Source: JAEUQQ01 sp963697285
Lineage (GTDB): Bacteria; Acidobacteriota; Vicinamibacteria; Vicinamibacterales; JAFNAJ01
Assembly: GCA_963697285.1 (NCBI GenBank)
Contig: CAVONI010000012.1
Coordinates: forward strand, 1,249,822-1,313,821
DNA length: 64,000 nt
Direction of reading: 5' to 3'
A program made the position numbers and the translations under genes. Below are positions 25,427 to 34,647 of the stretch, in pieces; the first letter of the stretch is position 1; every line of letters begins with the position of its first letter. The notes beneath the pieces were generated by a model that was given only the letters and a program-made list of their open reading frames with translations, ran no database searches and was not told the origin of the DNA.

Positions 25427-26020
25427 TCAGGTCCTATTCCCCGCCGGCGCCTTTCGCCGCAGTTCGTCCCCGAAGTTCACAAGAACCGTCAGGCTCGTGG
25501 GCAGCTTCACGGCGTCTTGATCGTCGACCATCGCTGCCAGCCGCTTGCCGTCCGGTGCGATGTCGTAGTACGCGTAGGGTCTGACGCGGACGTCCGCCCA
25601 CACCCGCGGCTTCCCCGCCGCGAACGTGTCGCCTTGCACGTCGCCTTGCACGGTGTAGCTGGCGGCCATCACGCGCCACTCTGGGGTAAGAAAGAGCAGT
25701 TCCCGCCCGCCGCGGGACCAATGCGGAAAGTTACCGCCTCCCGTCGACACCAGCCATCGCCCTCCCGGCCCCCTGCCTGACAGAGACAACGGCCGCACAT
25801 AGATTTCAGCAATTCCCGACTCATCCGACCGGTACGCCAGCCATCGCCCGTCCGGAGAAATCGCCGGGGCAGCCTCGTTGAACGGTGTTCCCAACAACAA
25901 CTCGGCTTTCCCGAGTCGAAACCCGGGCCCGCCCGGTCCGGAATCGGCTTCCACCGGTAGCATGCCAAGGGGGGCGACGATTTGGTAGGGGCCAAGCCTT
26001 TCGCCGGCGGAAAGCGGCAT
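25427..26020 (-). pseudogene. collapsed Ser/Thr kinase-WD40/TolB gene (kinase domain deleted)
   Basis: A 197-residue open frame that is a chimera. Residues 1-19 (MPLSAGERLGPYQIVAPLG) are the usual start of an acidobacterial PknB-type kinase, just before its glycine loop. The frame then jumps to the far C-terminal beta-propeller region (AISPDGRWLAYRSDES, GIAEIYVRPL, GGRELLFLTPEWRVMAA), which ends such kinases. The catalytic domain, membrane helix and most of the propeller are missing. The simplest reading is a large in-frame deletion in a kinase gene. It still has an ATG, so a short protein could be made, but without kinase activity. Confidence 0.72.
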
Positions 26021-26369
26021 TTGTTCAGTTTATCCGAGAAGGAGGCGGCCAACTCCGGGATCACGGCGCATCCGGAAGTTGGCCGGGCAAGCCGCAGGAC
26101 GCTAAGAGAATCCTGCCGGGCGAAACGGAAGCGGCACTGCAGGGGACGCAACCATGCTGAGGGATAGTCCGGCGCGCCGTCGATCCCTTGCGGGCGGCGA
26201 CCTGGACATGCGGGGGTGCCCACCGCGCGGCGACGACGTCCAGCCCGGCGACGATGGCGGTGTCGCGCATGCCGCAGGGCCCCAGCTCTCGCGCGCTCCG
26301 TCACGTCTCCATCCAGACGGAGCCGGGGAGCAGTTGCCGCGCCGGGCGTATGCTTGAAGCAGGTCCACG
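26021..26369. other. intergenic region, no recognisable gene
   Basis: About 350 bp between the collapsed kinase gene and the toxin-antitoxin remnant. Short frames exist on both strands but none shows a known motif or a good ribosome-binding site. It could hold the divergent promoters of the flanking genes. Confidence 0.5.
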
Positions 26370-26606
26370 ATGGCAACCAAGAGCATCGCCGTTCCAGACG
26401 CTATCTACGAGCGCGCGCAGGCAGCTGCCGCCGCTGAGGGCACGACCCTCGAGAAGTTTGCCGCGAAGGCACTCGAGCGAGATCTCGCGCGGCGCTGGCT
26501 GGAAAGCATGGGACGTGAGGGCGACGTGCGTCGCGGCTCGATGACCGATGCCGATGTCGAGATCATCGTCGAGCGTGCCGTGCAGGAGTCTCGGGCGCGG
26601 CCGTGA
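26370..26606 (+). CDS. RHH-type antitoxin-like protein
   Basis: A 78-residue protein, MATKSIAVPDAIYERAQAAA, whose start resembles a ribbon-helix-helix DNA-binding antitoxin (beta strand SIAVP, then an amphipathic helix). The stop overlaps the start of the PIN gene by 4 bp, the normal layout of VapBC-type pairs, in which the antitoxin binds the PIN toxin and represses the operon. Confidence 0.7.
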   Translation: MATKSIAVPDAIYERAQAAAAAEGTTLEKFAAKALERDLARRWLESMGREGDVRRGSMTDADVEIIVERAVQESRARP

Positions 26607-26860
26607 AGCGGGTCGTCGCTGACACGAACATTCTGGTCAGCGCTCTGCGGGTCATCGCCCGGGTCGTGGAACCGACAGAGAACCTTCAGGTGATCGCGGC
26701 CGACCCGACAGACGATCGCATCCTGGAGTGCGCTGTCGCGGCCGACGCCGAGGTGCTCGTGAGCGGCGATACGCACCTTCTGAGCCTTGGCAGTTTCCGA
26801 GGGATTCCGATCCGGCGTGTTGCCGAGTTACTGATCGGCCTTCACACGCGCGACGTGTGA
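26603..26860 (+). CDS. PIN-domain toxin, internally deleted
   Basis: An 85-residue protein. It starts MKRVVADTNILVSALRVIAR with the first PIN aspartate (ADTN). It then lacks the usual 50 or so central residues and resumes with VIAADPTDDRILECAV, VLVSGDTHLL and SLGSFRGIPI, the C-terminal half with the second and third acidic positions. PIN toxins are normally 130-140 residues. The loss is in frame, so a protein can be made, but the RNase fold is probably broken. Likely a decaying VapC-like toxin. Confidence 0.72.
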   Translation: MKRVVADTNILVSALRVIARVVEPTENLQVIAADPTDDRILECAVAADAEVLVSGDTHLLSLGSFRGIPIRRVAELLIGLHTRDV

Positions 26861-26931
26861 CGCTTCACGCGCGCGCATCGCTGAGCAACTCTCCACCCAC
26901 TCCCGAGCCTTCAGGGCCGCGCCTCACCTGA

Positions 26932-29388
26932 TCATCGAAGGCCCGACTGGACGATGACGATCCGGCGCGCGCGGTCGAAGAAGTCGTCCTCGCACGTGAT
27001 CCCGAGCACCTCCACCGAGTCTCCCTTGTAGCGGTACTCGATCTTCCCGCGCCCGTCGGGGTGGGTGATCTTCTCGTAGACGAGACGCCCCTTCCCGTCG
27101 TAGCTCATCTCGCGAAGGTACCTGTTGCCCTTGATGGCCATGAGGCGTTTCGACCTTCCGTCCCACGTGAAGGTCAGGCGCTCGCTGAACGACGAGACCG
27201 GGCGCGAGGCGTCAGGCGCAACGGGGATGGCTTCCTTGATGCGCCCGAGTTCGTCGTACACGAGATCGAACAGGTAGATGTCGTTCCACACGAAGGGATG
27301 GAAGAACGGGTTGCCTGCCCATCCGCGCATGGTCGTCCTGGGTGTGAACTTCGCGGCCAGGACCGGATCGAAGTCCGGGCTGTTGAGATAGCGGAGGGGC
27401 ATGACCCTCCGCCGGCCTTCGGAGTTCGCCCTCGTGCCGATCCCGGTCATGTAGACCCGCGCCTGATCGTAGACGGGTTCGAGCTCGAGCTGCGGCTGCC
27501 GGTCAAGCGTCAGCGGACCGTCGAGCGTCCGGATCGAGGCGGCGAGGAACCCCTCCCAGCGGAACGCCGTCGACCGGTTCGTCAACCCCTTCTCGGTCGT
27601 GGACGTCAGGATGCGGGTGTTGAAGCTCCCACTGATGGGATCGTAGAACGCTTCGCCCGCACTGTACCGTTCACCGCTCATCCAGTTGGGCGCACCGCCA
27701 CCCAACGCCGCGCTGCCTGCGGTGGAGGCCTGCCTGCGGTACAGGTCGAACAACATGGCCGTGGCGTCGGGCGCACCCGCGCAACCGGATGCGAGCGGCT
27801 TGAGGTAGCGCTGCACGAACTGCCTGGTCTTCTCCTGATCGCGCAGGACGGCAGCGGCGACCGCGCTCCAGTACAGGAAGACGGGGTTGTCGGGCTCCGC
27901 CCGCAGTCCGAGGGTGGCCGCGTCGAGCGCGTCCTTGAACTGGCTGTTCCCAATCTGGTCTTTCACGGCCTTCTCGGTGCTCTGGCGAAGCGTCACGAGC
28001 TTGCCGTTCAGGCTGGCGTCGAGATCGAGCCATTCCTCGGCCTCGGCGCGGCCCAGTTTCACGGTTCGCTCGACCCGCGTGACGACGTCACGCGATGCCG
28101 TCAACTCGCCGACGTTGGCCAGGAACTCCGCCTTCTTGAGCTGGAGCGGCAGGTAGTTCCTGTCGAGGCGTTCGCCTTCGGCAATCCGTCGTCGCACGTG
28201 CTGCGCGAGTTCCGGCGTGAGCGTCGACGCCTGTGCCATGCTCTGAAGCTCACGCACGATCTGCTGCAGGATGGTCCAGTTCTCCTTGTCGTACTCCGGC
28301 TGGGCCGGCACCATGTTCCTCTGCACCAGTTCAACCCGGGCGCGGTAGTAGAACTCGCTCATGTCCTCGTTGCACGGTGCCCGTTCCGTCGCCAGCCGTG
28401 CTTCGTCGAAGGCCTCGCCGTACTGACCGGCCTTCGAGAGTTCGACGGCTCGCTCGTAGTGGGCGCGCGCGCTGGCCTGGAGCGACTGGTCGACCTGCGT
28501 GAGCAGGTCGGGACGAGACCAGCGGGCGAGGCCGATCTGCTCGAGCTTCTCGAGAAACGCGTCGTGCATGCCGGCGCGCTGCAGCACGCCGGCGATCGCA
28601 AAGCGCTCGATCAGCCTGCGGTGCTCGGCAGGCAGTTCCTTGTGGAGCGTCTCGTCTGGCGCGTCTGGCGTGATCGTCTGGAAGATGCGCATCGCGCCAA
28701 CGCCGCTGGCCAGCGTCGCCTCCATCAGGGCCGGATCGACCGCCTCGGTCCTGAACAGATCGAGGCTGCTCCGCATGGCGTTCTTCAGCTCGTCGCGCCA
28801 CAACCGCAGCTCCTCTGACCCGCCGGCAAACGCGAGGGCCCCCGCGATGATCTGCCGCTGGAGCGGGTGCGGAGCGGGTGCCCGCACCTCGCTCTTCAGC
28901 CAGTCGACGAGCGCGCCTTCGATCTTCGGACCGCGGATGACGGCCACCACCTGATCGCGCGTCACGGCGACGGCCGTCTTGGAGGCGGCCTGCTGCCGGA
29001 ACTCGATCGTCCACTCGAGCGACGCGGGTGACCCTGCGACCACCCCGCGCGGGAGCTTCGACGGGAACACGAGATCGCCGAGGGCGCCGTCGCGGTTCAT
29101 CACGCGCAGCATCCCCGAGTCGGGCTGCCGATAGAGCCCGGTCAGGGTGGCGAGCTTCACCGTTCGCGCCTTGGCTTGTGATGGCGCCGTCCCCTGACTC
29201 GAAGGCGGAAGCGTCTTGACGGAGTCGCGGCCACTGAGCGTGGGCGCGTAGGCCCGATGATAGAGGCATCCATCCGTCGTGCAGGCGATCACGACGGCGT
29301 CCTGGGCCAGGGCAGCCCCCGGGACGAGACACCCCAGCGCAAGCGCAGGCAACAGGCGAAGGGTGGTCAGTCTGGCCGCGAATCGCAT
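26932..29388 (-). CDS. large exported protein, TPR-like helices plus C-terminal beta region
   Basis: An 818-residue protein. ATG 29388 follows GAGGAG; a GTG 9 bp upstream overlaps the caspase gene stop. A signal peptide (LLPALALGCLVPGAALAQ) is followed by a small Cys-containing segment (ACTTDGCLYHRAY) and a helical region with TPR-like repeats (about residues 300-560, including AHYERAVELSKAGQYGEAFD and LRAEPDNPVFLYWSAVA). The C-terminal part is beta-rich with YD-like repeats (YDELGRIKEAIPVA and MSYDGKGRLVYEKI). No known catalytic motif. It is coupled to the caspase-like gene and probably scaffolds or is a target of it. Confidence 0.7.
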   Translation of the reverse strand: MRFAARLTTLRLLPALALGCLVPGAALAQDAVVIACTTDGCLYHRAYAPTLSGRDSVKTLPPSSQGTAPSQAKARTVKLATLTGLYRQPDSGMLRVMNRDGALGDLVFPSKLPRGVVAGSPASLEWTIEFRQQAASKTAVAVTRDQVVAVIRGPKIEGALVDWLKSEVRAPAPHPLQRQIIAGALAFAGGSEELRLWRDELKNAMRSSLDLFRTEAVDPALMEATLASGVGAMRIFQTITPDAPDETLHKELPAEHRRLIERFAIAGVLQRAGMHDAFLEKLEQIGLARWSRPDLLTQVDQSLQASARAHYERAVELSKAGQYGEAFDEARLATERAPCNEDMSEFYYRARVELVQRNMVPAQPEYDKENWTILQQIVRELQSMAQASTLTPELAQHVRRRIAEGERLDRNYLPLQLKKAEFLANVGELTASRDVVTRVERTVKLGRAEAEEWLDLDASLNGKLVTLRQSTEKAVKDQIGNSQFKDALDAATLGLRAEPDNPVFLYWSAVAAAVLRDQEKTRQFVQRYLKPLASGCAGAPDATAMLFDLYRRQASTAGSAALGGGAPNWMSGERYSAGEAFYDPISGSFNTRILTSTTEKGLTNRSTAFRWEGFLAASIRTLDGPLTLDRQPQLELEPVYDQARVYMTGIGTRANSEGRRRVMPLRYLNSPDFDPVLAAKFTPRTTMRGWAGNPFFHPFVWNDIYLFDLVYDELGRIKEAIPVAPDASRPVSSFSERLTFTWDGRSKRLMAIKGNRYLREMSYDGKGRLVYEKITHPDGRGKIEYRYKGDSVEVLGITCEDDFFDRARRIVIVQSGLR

Positions 29389-29393
29389 CGACG

Positions 29394-31679
29394 TCACTCC
29401 TCGTCCTGGATCTTCTCGAACTCCGCCCCTGGCACGGCTTTCACCGTCGCCTCGGCCGCCTTGCGTGCGTCGGCGTCGAGGGCCGGGAACTCCTTCACGA
29501 GGTCGGCCAGCATCTGCCTGGCCTGCACGGCGACCTCGCTGTCAGACTGCGCGGAGAGCACCGCGAGGGCACGCACGCCGCCCGCGAGATCGTCGGCAAG
29601 CAGCCACGCCACCGCTGCCTTCATCGACACCCACTCTCGCACCGCGAACAGGTCGCGGCCCTTCTGCCAGCTCGCCGCGGCACCCGCCCAGTTCGCCTGC
29701 TCCTCGGCCCGCTCGGCTTCCATCATGAGACGCGCGAACTCCGTCTCCCTGGCCAGGCGCTGCTGCAGCGGCGTCTCAGACGCCAACGCCTTTCCCCGCG
29801 TGACGGTTGCGTGGAATTCGTCCCATGCGCGGGCGCGGTACAGCGCCTCGGCGCTGTTCAACAGGTCCCTGGCCCGCGTGTCCTGCAGCGTCGCGTTGTC
29901 GCGCTTGAGGGGCAGGCGGTCGACGGTCTTCGAGCGGTACATCACGGGCTCCTGCCCCGGGCTGATCTCCGCCGTCTTGGTGGCCGCCATCTCGTAGACG
30001 TCGAGGACGTCGCCCGTCGAGTTCTCGAGGGCGTACATGAGCGCTTCGGTGAACGGGCCCATGAGGCCGTAATCCGAGCGCACCGGAGTCGGCAGTCCGG
30101 GCTTGTTCGCGAACATCACGAACGTGTTCGCGACGTCGTCCTGCTGGAACGCGAACCCGCCCCGCTCGGCCTGCTTGCTGCCTTGACCACCCGACAACAC
30201 GTTGTCGCGGCAGGCTTCGATGATCAGGACGCGGGCGCCGGGAATCGCCCGCTCCATCTGCGCCAGCAAGTCCTCGGCGCTCTGGGCGTTGTCGCGGAGG
30301 TCCTCGGCGACGCGCGCCGCGGGAGACACACCCGTGCTGAGCAGGTGCGCCTTCCCGTCGAGTTGCAGTCCGTGCCCGCTGTAGTAGACGAGCAGCAGGT
30401 CGTCGGGCGTCGCGTTCTCCTTCTTGAGCACGTCGTCGAGCGCCTCGACGAATTGGCGCGGGCTCCTGAGGTTCTCCTTCGTCGTCACCGCGAAGCCCGC
30501 CGAGGCAAGCGTGGCACTCATCCCCTTCAGGTCGCTCTTGACGGAGTTCAGCGGCATGTTCCAGTACTCGGAGTTGCCGATCAGGAGCGCGATGCCTGCG
30601 CGGGCCTTCGGCACGACGTTCGCGCCGGGGGCTGCGGGGCTGGCGGCCTCTGGACCCGCGGCGGTGTCGGTGCTCGTCGCGGGCGACGCCGTGGGCTCGG
30701 CGACGCACAGTTCAGCGAACCGATCGGGACGGATGGACGTCTGCAGCAGCGCCCGTTCTTCGTCGAAGTCCGATTGGCACAGGCCGACGACCGCGTACTC
30801 CAGGAGCGATCGTGACCCGGCGGCGAGCCGCACCAGTTCGCTGGCGTGTTCCGCCGCGGTAGACCAGATGCCCTCCTCCATCGCCAGCGACATGCGGGTC
30901 ACGACGGCCGCGGCGCCGCGCTGCGCGTCGAGGGCCCTGACCCGCGCCTCGTAGTCGTCTGTCCGGCTCGACGGAAGGACGTGAACCAGCCGTACGGCGC
31001 TCTTGCCGCCGTCGACCAGGATCCGCACGGTGACATCCACGGGATCGTTCTGACCCTGGACCTTCCTCAGGAAAGCGTCCAGCCCGGGATCGGCGAACTC
31101 GCCCGCGTCTGCCGATGCCGTGGCACGGAACAGCGCAACTGCGCCGTCGGCGCGCTCGACCAGCACGGCCATCTTCCCCGATGGCATCGGCGGCCAGCGG
31201 ATCTTGAAGTTCGACACCGCAACGTTCTCGCCGCATGCAGGTGCCTCGAGTGAGAAGTCGCCGCCGCAGCCCGACGCCGCACGCGAGCCCCCGGCGCGCG
31301 TCACGCGCGCAAACTTCGCCGCCAGTTCCGACGACGTGGTGGGGAGCACCGGCGGGGGCGGCGGCTTGAGCCTCCTGAGGCTGGCCCACTGGCCGGTCTG
31401 CGTGAGCCTGATGGCCAGCCGTTCGGTCGCATTCGACCGCGGATTCACGAGGAACCGAAGCTCGCACGCCTGCAGGTCGGCTTCGAGGCAGCGGACCTCA
31501 CCCTGCGGAAAGATCGGGTCGTACGGGCCGGTCACCTTCCGCGGTTTCTCGGTGCCGACCCGGTATTCCCAGCGGCCCGTGGCCTGCTCGATGAGCCAGT
31601 AGTTCGCGCCCTGCCCGAACACCGACACCGGAAGTGACGCCATGATCAACCCGAACAGCACGCACCGGTTCCTCAACAC
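29394..31679 (-). CDS. exported caspase-like (peptidase C14) protein
   Basis: A 761-residue protein. The GTG at 31679 follows GAGGAGG with 5 bp spacing and lies 1 bp after the kinase gene stop; a signal peptide (VLFGLIMASLPVSVFG) follows. After an Ig-like or beta N-terminal half (residues about 30-330) comes a caspase domain: ALLIGNSEYWNMPLNSVKSD, then VYYSGHG (His436) and VLIIEACRDN (Cys490), the classical His/Cys dyad. A C-terminal helical region (residues about 600-760) resembles TPR or coiled coil. Caspase-like proteins cleave after basic or acidic residues and act in bacterial regulated death; secretion of this one is unusual and points to the periplasm or surface. Confidence 0.85.
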   Translation of the reverse strand: MLRNRCVLFGLIMASLPVSVFGQGANYWLIEQATGRWEYRVGTEKPRKVTGPYDPIFPQGEVRCLEADLQACELRFLVNPRSNATERLAIRLTQTGQWASLRRLKPPPPPVLPTTSSELAAKFARVTRAGGSRAASGCGGDFSLEAPACGENVAVSNFKIRWPPMPSGKMAVLVERADGAVALFRATASADAGEFADPGLDAFLRKVQGQNDPVDVTVRILVDGGKSAVRLVHVLPSSRTDDYEARVRALDAQRGAAAVVTRMSLAMEEGIWSTAAEHASELVRLAAGSRSLLEYAVVGLCQSDFDEERALLQTSIRPDRFAELCVAEPTASPATSTDTAAGPEAASPAAPGANVVPKARAGIALLIGNSEYWNMPLNSVKSDLKGMSATLASAGFAVTTKENLRSPRQFVEALDDVLKKENATPDDLLLVYYSGHGLQLDGKAHLLSTGVSPAARVAEDLRDNAQSAEDLLAQMERAIPGARVLIIEACRDNVLSGGQGSKQAERGGFAFQQDDVANTFVMFANKPGLPTPVRSDYGLMGPFTEALMYALENSTGDVLDVYEMAATKTAEISPGQEPVMYRSKTVDRLPLKRDNATLQDTRARDLLNSAEALYRARAWDEFHATVTRGKALASETPLQQRLARETEFARLMMEAERAEEQANWAGAAASWQKGRDLFAVREWVSMKAAVAWLLADDLAGGVRALAVLSAQSDSEVAVQARQMLADLVKEFPALDADARKAAEATVKAVPGAEFEKIQDEE

Positions 31680-31680
31680 G

Positions 31681-34161
31681 TCAGCCTCCTCGCACGCGGC
31701 GGGCGGATCCTCCAACTGCCGCGTGGGCGATTCGCGGGACCGCAATCACTGCGTGGTGGAAAGGTCCCGAGAGCGAATAGACCGCCAGGGCGCCCGCCAC
31801 CCAGAACACGTTCGGCCAGACGATGCCGCTCGTTTGCGCAAGCCAGCGCGAGACGAGAATCACGCCGAAGGCCATCGAGCCGAACACGAAGACTTCCAGG
31901 TGCTGAAATGGCACGTGGCGCACCGCCGGCGACACCGAGTGGACCACGCGAAGACCGGCGATCGTGGCGATGAGCAGTGCCACGAGCCCGATCCAGGCGT
32001 TGCGGCCCATTGCCGCGCGCGGCTCGAGCAGCATCCCGCGATTCCACGTCGCGAGCGCGCAGCCATGCACGAGGACGCCGGGCAGGGGGCTCATGCGCGG
32101 CGTGTAACAGAGGTGATCCGACGTGTCTTCGAGGTCGCCGACGAGCACCAGCCGTCCGGTGATTCTCGACCGATGGGCCTTCAATTGCGTGGCGATGTCG
32201 TCGGCTGGATCCCCACTGTCTGAAGACAGCGTGATGATGTCCTGGCGCAGTTCCTTCAGGTACGAGTAGTCGATGACATACGTCCCCAGTTCGACGACGT
32301 TGCCGAGGTCGCGTTCGCTCGATGCCGGCTGGCGTTGCCCGACGGTCCGCGTGAGGCGTGTCTCCAGGTCCTGTGCCCGGATCGGCTCGGCCGATTCGCC
32401 CGTCGGCCGTTCGCCAATCAGCCAGAGCGCGACGGGCAACTGGAACAGGTCGTCCTTGCAGTTCGTGCCTGCCACGGCCGACGCGCAGTCGGCCGGCTCG
32501 CGTCCATCGACGTCCGCACCTGGCGCCTTCATCGCCCAGCGACGGCTGTAGGCATACGCGTATTGCGGGTTGTCGGCGGGCATCGCAATGCCGGCGGCCA
32601 GGGTCGAGAATTCGGGCCTGCCCAGCCACGCCTCGCGTTTCTCGACCGCCCTCCGGTAGATGCCCACGCGGACGTTCCCGTGATCCCGCCACTTGTGGAA
32701 GTACTGGAAGTCGGCGGGCTGGATGTCGTCGAACGACAGGTCGACGCCGATGGCTCTCGCGCCGTTGAGCCGAAGCTCGTCGATCAGGGCGTCGAGGATC
32801 CGCCGGTCGGTCGGCCGGCGCTTGTCGGGATGCAGCGCCGAGACATCGACAACCAGCGGCAGGTGCCTGCCGCCCGCTTCGAAGTCGGCCTCGTCCAGCG
32901 GGCCGCCTTCGAGGCTTTCCTGGACGAACGCGAGCTGGAACTGGTCCAGGTACTTGCCCGCCGCACTTCTGTCGATGAAACCGTGGGCGACGAACACGCA
33001 CGCCGCCACCGTGGCTGCGCGCAGCAGGTCGCCCGCCATGCGCCTGCCCATCGAGGGAGGAGACGACGGCGCCACCGGCACGACAGCCGGAGCCGGCAGG
33101 CGATCCTCGGCGAGGTCGCGCTGAAGGCGCCTGAGGTCGGCCGCCATGTCAGACGCGTGCTGGTACCGGAACTCGCGTTTCTTCTCGAGTCCCTTGTCGA
33201 GGATGGCCTGCAGGGCCGCCCTGAACGCCGGGTCGATGCCCGAGGGAAGCACCGGCGTGACACCCAGCATCACGGCAGACACATCGGCCGCCGTCGACCC
33301 GGGGAACGCGCGCCGCCTCGACGCCATCTCGAACAGCACCGCGGCAAAGCTGAAGAGATCGCTGCGCGGATCGACGTCCTCGCCGCGGACCTGCTCCGGT
33401 GACATGTAGGGGAAGGTCCCCAGCACGACGCCGGGCTCCGTGAGTCCCTCGCTCGCGGTGTGGGTGGCGGTGTCGGATTCACTCGAGGAGGCATGGAGCT
33501 TCGCCACCCCGAAGTCGAGGATCTTGATCCGGTCGTGGCCGACGACGAAGAGGTTCGCCGGCTTGATGTCGCGATGGACGATGCCCTTCGCATGCGCGGC
33601 GGCCAGGCCGTCGGCGACCTGGATCGCCAGGTTCAACAGGCGTTCGGGCGCCACGGCGCCGTGGCGCAGGTGGTCGCGAAGCGACTCGCCTTCGAGCCAC
33701 TCCATGGCGATGAACGTGCCGGCCTCGCACTCGCCGACGTCGTGGATGGTGCAGATGTTCGGATGGTTCAGGGCCGAGGCCGCGCGCGCTTCGACGCGGA
33801 ATCGATCGAGCGACGCCTTGTCGTGCGCGGCGGCGGCCGAGAGGAACTTCAACGCCACGAAGCGCCCCAGCCTCGTGTCCTCGGCCTTGTAGACCTCGCC
33901 CATGCCGCCGCGCCCGAGCGACGAGAGCACCCGGTAGTGCGCGCACGTCCGACCGGGGACGTGCGCGAAGGCCTCTTCTACGGGGTGCCGGTGCGCGCTG
34001 TCAGGTGGGGGCGGCGCCCCCGTGGGCTCGTCGTCGCGCTGAGGCAGGCCATGGCCGCCGTCGCCTGTGTCGAGGCGGCCTGCAGGCGTCGGCGCACTGC
34101 GCTCAGGCGACGACCCTGCCTTCCCGATGACCGTGCGAAGAAAACGGCCGATGCTGGCCAT
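31681..34161 (-). CDS. membrane Ser/Thr protein kinase with extracytoplasmic CHASE2 sensor
   Basis: An 826-residue receptor kinase. Cytoplasmic kinase domain: GRGGMGEVYKAEDT (83-96), the catalytic-loop HRDIKPANL (196-204), DFGVAKL (216-222) and MSPEQV, all intact. A helix (about 375-395) leads into a periplasmic CHASE2 domain (about 400-700: VVDVSALHPDKRRPTDRRIL, ARAIGVDLSFDDIQ, PRMSPLPGVLVHGCAL). Three membrane helices end the protein. It should phosphorylate Ser/Thr targets when CHASE2 senses an unknown periplasmic signal. The stop is followed 1 bp later by the start of the caspase-like gene, so the kinase and caspase are almost certainly cotranscribed. Confidence 0.9.
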   Translation of the reverse strand: MASIGRFLRTVIGKAGSSPERSAPTPAGRLDTGDGGHGLPQRDDEPTGAPPPPDSAHRHPVEEAFAHVPGRTCAHYRVLSSLGRGGMGEVYKAEDTRLGRFVALKFLSAAAAHDKASLDRFRVEARAASALNHPNICTIHDVGECEAGTFIAMEWLEGESLRDHLRHGAVAPERLLNLAIQVADGLAAAHAKGIVHRDIKPANLFVVGHDRIKILDFGVAKLHASSSESDTATHTASEGLTEPGVVLGTFPYMSPEQVRGEDVDPRSDLFSFAAVLFEMASRRRAFPGSTAADVSAVMLGVTPVLPSGIDPAFRAALQAILDKGLEKKREFRYQHASDMAADLRRLQRDLAEDRLPAPAVVPVAPSSPPSMGRRMAGDLLRAATVAACVFVAHGFIDRSAAGKYLDQFQLAFVQESLEGGPLDEADFEAGGRHLPLVVDVSALHPDKRRPTDRRILDALIDELRLNGARAIGVDLSFDDIQPADFQYFHKWRDHGNVRVGIYRRAVEKREAWLGRPEFSTLAAGIAMPADNPQYAYAYSRRWAMKAPGADVDGREPADCASAVAGTNCKDDLFQLPVALWLIGERPTGESAEPIRAQDLETRLTRTVGQRQPASSERDLGNVVELGTYVIDYSYLKELRQDIITLSSDSGDPADDIATQLKAHRSRITGRLVLVGDLEDTSDHLCYTPRMSPLPGVLVHGCALATWNRGMLLEPRAAMGRNAWIGLVALLIATIAGLRVVHSVSPAVRHVPFQHLEVFVFGSMAFGVILVSRWLAQTSGIVWPNVFWVAGALAVYSLSGPFHHAVIAVPRIAHAAVGGSARRVRGG

Positions 34162-34647
34162 CGTCCTCCGACGACTGCGCCGAAGCTACTCAACGTGGTC
34201 TGGGTGCACTGCAGGATGCATCCGCCTTCGGCGGCGTGGCACGCCGCCGCCGGGCCCTGGTCACATTCGCTGGAAAGGTCCCTGATCTTCTGCCAGAACA
34301 AGAGGACACGCCGGGGGATTGACCACCCCCGACACGGCGCAGCCTATGACTCGGCCAGAGCCTTGTCAAGGGTCGAAAGTCAGTTGTGTCCGGGCCGCAC
34401 AGGGGTGGGCGCCTACACGTGGGGACGGAACATGCGCGACGACGCCGCCGGGCGTCTGTGGACGCGGGCGTGAGCACTGCGTCAGCACCGACACGAGAAT
34501 CGCCCGCGTGGAAGGCTCAGGCCACAGGGTCACGGCCCACCTGGCGGACGGCCGGGTGATCACGTGTCGCCGGTGCGACGATCCTGACAGGACGGGCAGC
34601 GCGAGGAACTCCCGGGGACTCGGGCGATGAACCGAAGCGGGGGCTCG
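34162..34647. other. intergenic region with degenerate palindromic repeat
   Basis: About 485 bp between the kinase gene and the DUF4062 gene. It holds a degenerate repeat copy (34392-34420) and its companion block at 34433-34475. No gene is convincing. The promoter of the kinase-caspase operon should lie in its left part. Confidence 0.55.
34392..34420. repeat. dispersed palindromic repeat, copy 3 (degenerate)
   Basis: Reads GGGCCGCACAGGGGTGGGCG and CCTACACGTGG; one arm of the palindrome has changed. The following GCGACGACGCCGCCGGGCGT block matches the one downstream of the copy at 22251. Confidence 0.6.
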
